A stretch of 6,056 bases of DNA from the NCBI GenBank assembly GCA_900549295.1, contig URNG01000146.1, forward strand, positions 1 to 6,056, written 5' to 3'. How positions within the stretch are numbered: the first letter of the stretch is position 1; the number at the start of each line of letters is the position of its first letter. The notes under the pieces are model-generated. The model searched no databases. It saw only the letters and a program-made list of their open reading frames with translations, and was not told the origin of the DNA. Shown here piece by piece: positions 1-4,843 of the stretch. This DNA is from an uncultured Rhodocyclaceae bacterium. GTDB taxonomy: Bacteria > Pseudomonadota > Gammaproteobacteria > Burkholderiales > Rhodocyclaceae. The translations under genes were made by a program, and so were the position numbers.

Positions 1-341
1 CGCGGCGCTCGGGGGGGAGCCGCGGCAGGGCTGAGCGGGACGCCGCCGCTTTCCATCAGACAGAGCGGCAGGCGCGTGAACAGGTGCTGCGGATCGGCTC
101 CGACCCGGCGCATCAGGGCGAGGGTGTCGCGGTAGGCGCCGAGCAGGATGTGCTGGCCGTTGTCCAGCGCGCGGCCGTCGAGCGCCGTCGAGCGCGCCCG
201 GCCGCCCGCGACCCGTCCGGCTTCGAACAGGGTGACGGCAGCGCCGCCTTCGGTCAGCGCCACCGCCGCCGCCAGCCCGGCCCAGCCCGCGCCGACGACG
301 GCGATGCGTGAAGATGCAGGGGCAGGTGCAGAGGCGGGCAA
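1..341 (-). CDS. hpnE: HpnE, squalene-forming FAD-dependent oxidoreductase (hydroxysqualene reductase), N-terminal part, runs off left edge
   Basis: About 113 residues of the N-terminus are visible, against roughly 420-450 in the family. The dinucleotide-binding motif RIAVVGAGWAGLAAA lies just after the start. It is followed by the FAD-contacting segment FEAGRVAGGRARS and by the block DNGQHILLGAY, which I recognise as typical of HpnE. Family knowledge: HpnE reduces hydroxysqualene to squalene, the last step of the HpnCDE route; older annotation calls it a squalene-associated desaturase. No ATG is available in frame. I chose TTG at 341 because AAGGG (355-351) lies 9 nt upstream; TTG at 350, which overlaps the hpnD stop, is the alternative. 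Either start implies translational coupling to hpnD. Near the left edge the reading becomes atypical after residues GGVPL, in a C-rich run, so a base error there is possible. Identity is secure; the exact start is less so. Confidence 0.9.
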   Translation of the reverse strand, partial: MPASAPAPASSRIAVVGAGWAGLAAAVALTEGGAAVTLFEAGRVAGGRARSTALDGRALDNGQHILLGAYRDTLALMRRVGADPQHLFTRLPLCLMESGGVPLSPAAAPPRAP

Positions 342-346
342 GCCCG

Positions 347-1180
347 TCAACCCTTGATCCAGGTTTTCGCGGCCAGCCAGAGCTTGCGCGTCGGGGGCAG
401 GGAGATGCGCTGGTGCAGCACCTGGAAATTCTCGCGGCGGATTTCTTCCAGCAGCGTCCGGTAAATCGCCGCCATAATCAGCCCCGGCCGCTGGTTCTTG
501 CGGTCGCTGGCGGGCAAGGCGGCCAGCGCCTGCTGGTAGTAACGCTGCGCCCGCTCGTACTGGAACTGCATCAGGGCGGCGAAGTTGTCCGAATGGCGTG
601 CGTTCAGGATGTCCGCCGCCGGCACGTTGAACCGCTGGAGTTCGTCGATGGGCAGGTAGATCCGCCCGCGCCGGGCGTCTTCGCCCACGTCGCGGATGAT
701 GTTGGTGAGCTGGAAGGCCATGCCCAGGTCGTGCGCGTATTTCTCGGTTTGCGCATCGCGGTAGCCGAAAACTTCCGCCGCCAGCAGGCCGACCACGCTG
801 GCGACGCGGTAGCAGTAGAGCGACAGGCCGGCGAAATCGAGATAGCGCGTCTGCTGCAAATCCATTTCCATGCCGTCGATGATTTCGTTCAGGCGCTCGC
901 CGGGCAGCCGGATTTCCGGGCTGACCGTCTGCAAGGCCAGGCCGACCGGGTGGGTCGCCTGCTTGTTCGCTACCCGCTCCACTTCCATGCGCCACCAGGC
1001 GAGCTTGGTCGAGGCGAGTGCCGGGTCGCTGCATTCATCCACCACGTCATCGACTTCGCGGCAGAAGGCGTAGAGCGCCATGATCGCCTGCCGGCGCGCC
1101 GGGGGCAGGAACAAAAAGCTGTAATAAAAGGAGGAGCCGCTCGCCGCGCACTTCTCCTGGCAGTATTGGTCGGGAGTCAT
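347..1180 (-). CDS. hpnD: HpnD, presqualene diphosphate synthase
   Basis: This 277-residue protein belongs to the squalene/phytoene synthase family (all-alpha isoprenoid synthase fold). Family knowledge: HpnD condenses two farnesyl diphosphates into presqualene diphosphate, the first step of bacterial squalene synthesis. The N-terminus, with YCQEKCAASGSSFYYSFLFL followed by ALYAFCREVDDVVDE, is characteristic of HpnD. The first Asp-rich, Mg-diphosphate-binding motif is D44-D45-x-x-D48. The second is NIIRDVGED, with D164 and D168, followed by RRGRIYLP. No signal peptide is visible. The length is normal and no lesion is seen. The ATG lies 4 nt after the hpnC stop with only a weak ribosome site (GTGAG), which suggests translational coupling to hpnC. 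The stop overlaps the start region of hpnE. Confident by sequence and by context. Confidence 0.96.
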   Translation of the reverse strand: MTPDQYCQEKCAASGSSFYYSFLFLPPARRQAIMALYAFCREVDDVVDECSDPALASTKLAWWRMEVERVANKQATHPVGLALQTVSPEIRLPGERLNEIIDGMEMDLQQTRYLDFAGLSLYCYRVASVVGLLAAEVFGYRDAQTEKYAHDLGMAFQLTNIIRDVGEDARRGRIYLPIDELQRFNVPAADILNARHSDNFAALMQFQYERAQRYYQQALAALPASDRKNQRPGLIMAAIYRTLLEEIRRENFQVLHQRISLPPTRKLWLAAKTWIKG

Positions 1181-1184
1181 AGGC

Positions 1185-1994
1185 TCACATTCTAAGGGAT
1201 CGCCACAGGAGCACCAGCCAGTCCCGCCTGCCGAGCGTCGGGCGGCGCTGGAACACGTCGCCCGCCACCGCGTCGATGCGCTCCAGAATACGCAGCCCGC
1301 CCTGCACGGTGAGGCGGATCTCCAGGCCCAGGCGGCCCGGCAGATGCCGCACCAGCGGCGCGCCGGACAGCATCAACTGGCGCGCGCGAGCGGTCTGGAA
1401 GGCCAGCAAGCGGCTCATGGCGGGCGTCGGGCGGTCGGCGGCGATGTCCGCTTCGCTCACGCCAAAACGCTGTAAATCTTCCTGCGGCAGATAGACCCGG
1501 TCTTTCTGCCAGTCGATCGCCACGTCCTGCCAGAAATTGATGAGCTGCAAGGCGCTGCAGATGGCGTCGGATTCCCGCAGGCGCGGGCCGTCCGCGCGCC
1601 CGAACAGATGCAGCACCAGCCGCCCGACCGGATTGGCCGAGCGGCGGCAATAGTCGAGCAGTTCCGGGTAATCGGCGTAGCGGGTTTTCACCACGTCCTG
1701 CGCGAAGGCATCGAGCAGATCGTGAAACAACTGGACGGGCAGGGCGTGCGCGCGGATGACTTCGGCCAGATCGGCGAACAGGGGCATCCGGGGCGTTGCG
1801 CCCGCCGCGATACGCTCCAGTTCCGCGCCGTATTCCCGCAACGCCGCCAGCCGCTCCGCTGGCTCGGCCGTTCCCTCATCCGCCAGATCGTCGGCGCTGC
1901 GCGCGAAGCGGTAGATCACCGCGATCGGCCGGCGCAGGCGCGGCGGCACCAGCAGCGAGGCGACGGGAAAATTCTCGTAGTGATCGACGCTCAT
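1185..1994 (-). CDS. hpnC: HpnC, hydroxysqualene synthase
   Basis: This 269-residue protein is a second squalene/phytoene synthase homologue. Family knowledge: HpnC converts presqualene diphosphate from HpnD to hydroxysqualene, which HpnE then reduces. The start MSVDHYENFPVASLLVP is the usual HpnC signature. The first Asp-rich motif is RSADDLADE (D35, D36, D39). The second is NFWQDVAIDW (D157, D161), followed by KDRVYLPQEDL. The segment RRSANPVGRLVLHLFG (117-132) is also typical of the family. The ATG at 1994 is supported by AAGGG eight bases upstream. It is the first gene of a compact cluster with hpnD (4-nt gap) and hpnE. Its start codon lies only 39 bp from the divergent tRNA-Leu, so its own promoter must overlap the tRNA region or lie beyond it. 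The squalene could feed hopanoids or other triterpenoids; no squalene-hopene cyclase is in view. Confidence 0.95.
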   Translation of the reverse strand: MSVDHYENFPVASLLVPPRLRRPIAVIYRFARSADDLADEGTAEPAERLAALREYGAELERIAAGATPRMPLFADLAEVIRAHALPVQLFHDLLDAFAQDVVKTRYADYPELLDYCRRSANPVGRLVLHLFGRADGPRLRESDAICSALQLINFWQDVAIDWQKDRVYLPQEDLQRFGVSEADIAADRPTPAMSRLLAFQTARARQLMLSGAPLVRHLPGRLGLEIRLTVQGGLRILERIDAVAGDVFQRRPTLGRRDWLVLLWRSLRM

Positions 1995-2013
1995 CAGTTT
2001 TACCCTTGCCCGA

Positions 2014-2026
2014 TGCTAGAATGCGC
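2014..2026 (+). promoter_or_regulatory. Extended -10 promoter of tRNA-Leu with GC-rich discriminator
   Basis: TGC followed by TAGAAT (2017-2022) fits the sigma-70 extended -10 pattern TGnTATAAT. The expected start point near 2029 would leave a leader of about 5 nt before the mature tRNA at 2034. The bases after the hexamer (GCGCTCCGCC) form a GC-rich discriminator, a feature of stringently controlled stable-RNA promoters. No good -35 hexamer is found at 15-19 bp spacing; that region overlaps the hpnC start codon (1992-1994) and its ribosome site. Position and motif are seen; activity and stringent control are inferred. Confidence 0.6.
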
Positions 2027-2033
2027 TCCGCCT

Positions 2034-2118
2034 GCCCAGGTGGCGAAATTGGTAGACGCACCAGATTTAGGTTCTGGCGTAGCAATACGTGGGGGTTCGA
2101 GTCCCTTCCTGGGCACCA
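2034..2118 (+). tRNA. tRNA-Leu, anticodon UAG
   Basis: The 85-nt sequence folds as a class II tRNA. The acceptor arms are GCCCAGG and CCTGGGC, followed by A and an encoded CCA at 2116-2118. The D-arm region is TGGCGAAATTGGTAGACGC, typical of leucine tRNAs. The anticodon stem CCAGA/TCTGG encloses the loop TTTAGGT, giving anticodon TAG, which reads CUN leucine codons. The long variable arm is CGTA-GCAA-TACG, a 4-bp stem with a GNRA-type loop. The T-arm is GGGGG-TTCGAGT-CCCTT and includes two G-U pairs. It is the only plus-strand gene here, with its own promoter-like element at 2014-2026 and a terminator at 2131-2156. No integrase gene or partial duplicate of the tRNA 3' end is visible, so there is no sign of use as an integration site. 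Confidence 0.97.
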
Positions 2119-2130
2119 TTGATTTAAGAC

Positions 2131-2156
2131 AAGCCGCTGATTTCTGGCGGTTTTTT
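2131..2156 (+). terminator. Intrinsic terminator of tRNA-Leu
   Basis: AAGCCGC (2131-2137) pairs with GCGGTTT (2147-2153) through one G-U pair, enclosing a 9-nt loop. A run of six T follows at 2151-2156. It begins 12 nt after the tRNA CCA, as expected for a stable-RNA transcript. The stem is short but the T-tract is good. Confidence 0.7.
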
Positions 2157-2168
2157 GTTTTCTGGACC

Positions 2169-2181
2169 GCGCATTCTAGCA
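2169..2181 (-). promoter_or_regulatory. Inverted copy of the tRNA extended -10 motif, facing hpnC (possible hpnCDE promoter)
   Basis: Read on the minus strand this is TGCTAGAATGCGC, identical over 13 bases to the plus-strand element at 2014-2026. It therefore contains the same extended -10 (TGCTAGAAT, 2181 to 2173) and points leftward through the tRNA antisense strand toward hpnC. It also forms a small hairpin, CCGCGC (2167-2172) with GCGCGG (2182-2187). No clear -35 lies upstream. A start near 2166 would give hpnC a leader of about 170 nt containing antisense tRNA-Leu. The match is seen; promoter function is inferred. Confidence 0.4.
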
Positions 2182-2223
2182 GCGCGGGGCCATGGGATCG
2201 GGCCGCTTGCGAGAAAAACGGTC

Positions 2224-2259
2224 AAAAAAAACCGGGGCCGATTTCCCGGCCCCGGTTTT
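2224..2259 (-). terminator. Intrinsic terminator of rho (possibly bidirectional)
   Basis: A perfect 13-bp inverted repeat, AAAACCGGGGCCG (2228-2240) and CGGCCCCGGTTTT (2247-2259), encloses a 6-nt loop. On the minus strand the GC stem is followed by eight T (2231 to 2224), a textbook intrinsic terminator 21 bp after the rho stop. On the plus strand the stem ends in TTTT, so it may also stop read-through from the tRNA side. Confidence 0.9.
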
Positions 2260-2280
2260 CGTTCTGGAATGCCGCGGATT

Positions 2281-3540
2281 TCACCCCCGGCGCATGGCGT
2301 CGAAGAATTCGGCGTTGCCCTTAGTGGATTTGATCTTGTCGAGCAGGAATTCCATGGCTTCGAGGTCGTCCATCGGGTAGCACAGCTTGCGCAGCACCCA
2401 CATCTTTTGCAGCACGTCGGGCTTCAACAGCAGTTCCTCGCGGCGGGTGCCGGAGCGGTTGACGTTGATGGCCGGGTACATGCGCTTTTCGGCCATGCGG
2501 CGGTCGAGGTGGATTTCCGAGTTGCCGGTGCCCTTGAATTCTTCGTAGATCACTTCGTCCATGCGACTGCCGGTGTCGATCAGCGCGGTGGCGAGGATGG
2601 TCAGCGAGCCGCCTTCCTCGATGTTGCGGGCCGCGCCGAAGAAGCGCTTGGGCTTTTGCAGGGCGTTGGCGTCGACGCCGCCGGTGAGAACCTTGCCGGA
2701 GGCGGGCTGCACGGTGTTGTAGGCGCGGGCGAGGCGGGTGATGGAGTCGAGCAGGATGACCACGTCACGCTTGTGTTCGACCAAGCGCTTGGCCTTTTCG
2801 ATCACCATTTCGGCGACGGCGACGTGGCGGCTGGCCGGCTCGTCGAAGGTGGAGGCGACGACTTCGCCCTTGACCGTGCGCGTCATTTCGGTGACTTCTT
2901 CCGGGCGTTCGTCGATCAGCAGCACGATCAGCGCGACTTCCGGGTGATTGGCGGCGAGCGCGTGCGCGATGTTCTGCAGCATCACCGTCTTGCCGGTTTT
3001 CGGCGGGGCGACGATCAGGCCGCGCTGACCGGCACCGACCGGGGAGATCATGTCGATGACCCGGCTGGTGATGTTTTCGTCGGATTTGATCTCGCGTTCG
3101 AGCTTGAAGTGACGCGTCGGATGCAAGGGCGTCAGGTTCTCGAACATGATCTTGGTCTTGTTGGCTTCCGGCGGGAAACCGTTGATTTCGCTGACCCGGG
3201 TCAGGGCGACGTAGCGTTCGCCGTCCTTCGGGGTGCGGATCTCGCCGGCGATGGTGTCGCCGGTGCGCAGGTTGTAGCGGCGGATCTGCGAGGGCGTGAC
3301 GAAGATGTCGTCCGGGTTGGCGAGATAAGAGGTGTCCGCCGAGCGCAGGAAGCCGTAACCGTCGGAGAGGACTTCCAGGGTGCCGTCGCCGTAGATGGTG
3401 TCGCCGTTGCGGGCAATGGCCTTGAGCACGGCAAAGATGAGTTCCTGCTTGCGCATCCGGTTGGCGTTTTCGATGGCGAGTTCGGTTGCCATGTCGAGCA
3501 GCCGGCTGACGTGCAGGGTCTTGAGTTCAGAGAGTTGCAT
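2281..3540 (-). CDS. rho: Transcription termination factor Rho
   Basis: This 419-residue protein has the same length as E. coli Rho. Rho is a hexameric RNA-dependent ATPase/translocase that loads on C-rich RNA and releases RNA polymerase. Domains: N-terminal helix bundle (about 1-47); cold-shock-like primary RNA-binding domain (about 48-118) with DGYGFLRS (60-67) and DDIFVTPSQIRRYNLR (77-92); RecA-like ATPase domain. Walker A is APPKTGKT (178-185), LLIDERPEEVTEM spans 207-219, and Walker B is VVILLDS (260-266). The Q-loop segment is SGKVLTGGVD (281-290) and the R-loop is EEFKGTGN (333-340). L208, M219, S266 and G337, positions linked to bicyclomycin binding in E. coli, are unchanged. I chose the ATG at 3540 because MQLSELKTLHVS is the usual betaproteobacterial start; the frame stays open to 3735 but that stretch resembles no Rho. 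No Shine-Dalgarno site precedes the ATG. Confidence 0.98.
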   Translation of the reverse strand: MQLSELKTLHVSRLLDMATELAIENANRMRKQELIFAVLKAIARNGDTIYGDGTLEVLSDGYGFLRSADTSYLANPDDIFVTPSQIRRYNLRTGDTIAGEIRTPKDGERYVALTRVSEINGFPPEANKTKIMFENLTPLHPTRHFKLEREIKSDENITSRVIDMISPVGAGQRGLIVAPPKTGKTVMLQNIAHALAANHPEVALIVLLIDERPEEVTEMTRTVKGEVVASTFDEPASRHVAVAEMVIEKAKRLVEHKRDVVILLDSITRLARAYNTVQPASGKVLTGGVDANALQKPKRFFGAARNIEEGGSLTILATALIDTGSRMDEVIYEEFKGTGNSEIHLDRRMAEKRMYPAINVNRSGTRREELLLKPDVLQKMWVLRKLCYPMDDLEAMEFLLDKIKSTKGNAEFFDAMRRG

Positions 3541-3660
3541 GGAGAATGTAGGAAAGACGCCGGACAGCGGGAAAACAGCGGAAAAGACGGCTGCAAGGGG
3601 ACGGCGGATGCCGACGGGCTGTGGCGTAAAGCGTGTGCTTTGGGGGGAGTGTTGAATGAG
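3541..3660 (-). promoter_or_regulatory. C-rich, G-poor rho leader, candidate rut / autoregulatory region
   Basis: On the minus strand the 120 nt before the rho ATG contain 53 C and 19 G by my count; the nearest 60 nt hold 25 C, 22 T, 10 G and only 3 A. Such C>G, unstructured tracts are typical of Rho-utilisation sites. In E. coli, rho is known to be autoregulated by attenuation in its leader. Composition and position are seen; autoregulation here is inferred. I found no convincing promoter in the 219-bp trxA-rho gap, and I see no gene in it. Confidence 0.45.
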
Positions 3661-3714
3661 GACGCTGCGGGGCAGGAGGTGTTTTGCTTGGCTTCGAGTG
3701 ACCTGCTGGCGTCG

Positions 3715-3743
3715 GCCTGAAAGTGCGCGCGGCACTTTCAGGC
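3715..3743 (-). other. Strong hairpin between trxA and rho, without T-tract
   Basis: GCCTGAAAGTGC (3715-3726) and GCACTTTCAGGC (3732-3743) are perfect 12-bp arms around a 5-nt GCGCG loop. It lies 16 bp after the trxA stop. Neither side has a T-run, so it is not a standard intrinsic terminator. It could protect the trxA 3' end, pause polymerase, or act with the C-rich tract to partly terminate between trxA and rho. The fold is seen; the role is inferred. Confidence 0.6.
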
Positions 3744-3759
3744 GGCAAGACTAAGGGGA

Positions 3760-4086
3760 TCAGAGCGCGCTGTCAATGAAAGCGGCGAGTTGCGACTTGG
3801 ACAGGGCACCGACCTTGGTGGCTTCGATGTTACCGCCCTTGAACACCATCAGCGTGGGAATGCCGCGGATGCCGTATTTGGCGGGGGTTTCCTGGTTGTC
3901 GTCGATGTTGACCTTGGCGACTTTGAGCTTGCCGGCGTATTCGGCGGCGATTTCGTCCAGGATGGGGGAGATCATCTTGCACGGGCCGCACCATTCGGCC
4001 CAGTAATCGACGAGCACCGGCTGTTCGGCCTGGAGGACTTCCGCCTCGAAGGTGGCGTCGGTGACGTAGTGGATGTGTGCGCTCAT
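3760..4086 (-). CDS. trxA: Thioredoxin
   Basis: This 108-residue protein covers the whole thioredoxin fold and is almost the same length as E. coli TrxA (109). The redox site is W32-C33-G34-P35-C36-K37, with the buried D27 before it (VDYWAEWCGPCK) and the cis-proline in GIPTL (P77). It reduces protein disulfides in the cytoplasm, is recycled by thioredoxin reductase, and supplies electrons to partners such as ribonucleotide reductase and peroxiredoxins (family knowledge). No signal peptide or membrane segment is seen, so it is not a periplasmic variant. The ATG at 4086 has a modest ribosome site (GAAAGG, 5 nt upstream). Being directly upstream of rho in the same direction is a conserved arrangement in many proteobacteria; a 219-bp gap with a hairpin separates them, so co-transcription may be partial. 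Confidence 0.97.
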   Translation of the reverse strand: MSAHIHYVTDATFEAEVLQAEQPVLVDYWAEWCGPCKMISPILDEIAAEYAGKLKVAKVNIDDNQETPAKYGIRGIPTLMVFKGGNIEATKVGALSKSQLAAFIDSAL

Positions 4087-4110
4087 GATGGCCTTTCAGT
4101 GGGAAGGAGG

Positions 4111-4133
4111 AGCTTGAATGAGCTTGAGTAAGC
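4111..4133. repeat. 10-bp tandem direct repeat upstream of trxA
   Basis: AGCTTGAATG and AGCTTGAGTA are adjacent and differ at two positions; a third partial unit, AGC, follows. The 10-bp period places the copies on the same face of the DNA helix. They lie 24-46 bp upstream of the trxA start. Function is unknown; slippage or chance is possible. Confidence 0.5.
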
Positions 4134-4140
4134 CCGGAGA

Positions 4141-4173
4141 AGCATTGGAATGCTGACGGGATGCTTGCGTCAG
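4141..4173. repeat. Overlapping palindromes in the trxA upstream region
   Basis: AGCATT-GG-AATGCT (4141-4154) is a perfect 6-bp inverted repeat around a 2-nt centre. It overlaps CTGACG (4153-4158) and CGTCAG (4168-4173), another perfect 6-bp inverted repeat with a 9-nt spacer. GGAATGCT recurs at 4184-4191, inside the candidate promoter. These could be operator half-sites or small leader hairpins; no regulator can be named. Confidence 0.4.
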
Positions 4174-4186
4174 AAAGCGTGGCGGA

Positions 4187-4215
4187 ATGCTAGCGAAAAA
4201 AAACCGGCATGGGAA
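4187..4215 (-). promoter_or_regulatory. Candidate sigma-70 promoter for trxA
   Basis: On the minus strand TTCCCA (4215-4210, 4 of 6 matches to TTGACA) and TAGCAT (4192-4187, 4 of 6 to TATAAT) are separated by 17 bp. The start would fall near 4180, giving a leader of about 94 nt containing the palindromes and tandem repeat. The 17-bp spacer includes a run of eight T. The motifs are weak, so this is only the best candidate in the 151-bp gap. Confidence 0.25.
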
Positions 4216-4237
4216 GCGGGAAAGTCGGCGGGGCGAT

Positions 4238-4843
4238 TCATGCCTGAGTGGATTTCAGCAGATTCGCCAGTTCCACGGCGGTTCTGACCTGCATTTTTTC
4301 AAAAAGGTTCGCCCGGTGCACTTCGACGGTACGCATGCTGATGTTGAGTTCATCGGCGATCACCTTGTTGTATTTGCCGGCGAGGATGCCGTCCATGATC
4401 TGCCGCTCGCGCGGGGAGAGGCGCTGGATGCGGTGATTGATCGAATCGGCGCTGGCGTGGGCGGCGTGCTGGCGCGCATCGTGCGCCAGCGCCTCGCCGA
4501 CGCGGGTGGCGAGGTCGTTGTCGTTGAAGGGTTTTTCGAAGAAATCGAAAGCGCCGCGTTTGAGGGCGGCCACCGCCAGCGGCACGTCGCCGTGGCCGGT
4601 GAGGAAGATGACGGGCAGGTTCGCGCCGCGTTCGATCAGCGCGTCGAAACAGTCCAGGCCGCTCATGCCGTGCATGCGCATGTCGAGCAGGATGCAGCCA
4701 CGGGTGTCCGGCGTCCAGGCGGCGAGGAAATCTTCGGCGCTGGCGTAGGCGGTGGCGGGCAGGCCGCGTGATTTGAGCAGCCAGGCCAGGGCGTCGCGGA
4801 TGGCGTCGTCGTCATCGACGAGGTGAGCTTGCGGGGTGTTCAT
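4238..4843 (-). CDS. FixJ/NarL-type two-component response regulator
   Basis: This 201-residue transcription regulator has two domains. The receiver domain (about 5-120) carries the acidic pocket D10-D13, the phospho-acceptor D54 in CILLDMRM, the switch Thr T82 in FLTGHGD and the invariant K104 in FEKPF. The LuxR/FixJ-type helix-turn-helix (about 140-198) reads LSPRERQIMDGILAGKYNKV, then ADELNISMRTVEVHR and the dimer helix. All key residues are present. The frame stays open well upstream, but the ATG at 4843 is right: it gives the family-standard start (HLVDDDDAIRDALAWLL), has GGAGG 10 nt upstream, and overlaps the kinase stop as ATGA, showing translational coupling. It is presumably phosphorylated by the adjacent kinase and acts as a DNA-binding activator. 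The target genes and stimulus are not shown. The FixJ/TtrR/StyR/NodW class all look alike, so no symbol is given. Confidence 0.95.
   Translation of the reverse strand: MNTPQAHLVDDDDAIRDALAWLLKSRGLPATAYASAEDFLAAWTPDTRGCILLDMRMHGMSGLDCFDALIERGANLPVIFLTGHGDVPLAVAALKRGAFDFFEKPFNDNDLATRVGEALAHDARQHAAHASADSINHRIQRLSPRERQIMDGILAGKYNKVIADELNISMRTVEVHRANLFEKMQVRTAVELANLLKSTQA

Noticed and set aside
308..1195. Plus-strand open frame opposite hpnD (295 codons)
   Set aside because: The minus strand encodes a canonical HpnD with both Asp-rich motifs; the antisense reading has no family features or good ribosome site.
2155..3720. Long plus-strand open frame opposite rho (521 codons)
   Set aside because: It is the mirror of a fully conserved rho gene in GC-rich DNA; its translation is low-complexity Gly/Val/Asp/Ala-rich sequence with no recognisable domain.
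3541..3735. 65-codon N-terminal extension of Rho from an ATG at 3735
   Set aside because: The extension is unlike any Rho N-terminus, overlaps the hairpin, and the ATG at 3540 gives the standard 419-residue protein.
3735..3752. Minus-strand GCCGCCTGAA resembles Neisseriaceae DNA-uptake sequence dialects
   Set aside because: It appears once, as part of a local hairpin, and the other genes do not suggest Neisseriaceae; one match to a short motif is not evidence.
4196..4203. Run of eight T on the minus strand after the response regulator, as a terminator
   Set aside because: I could find no GC-rich inverted repeat directly before it; the GCCGG next to the run has no partner within hairpin distance.
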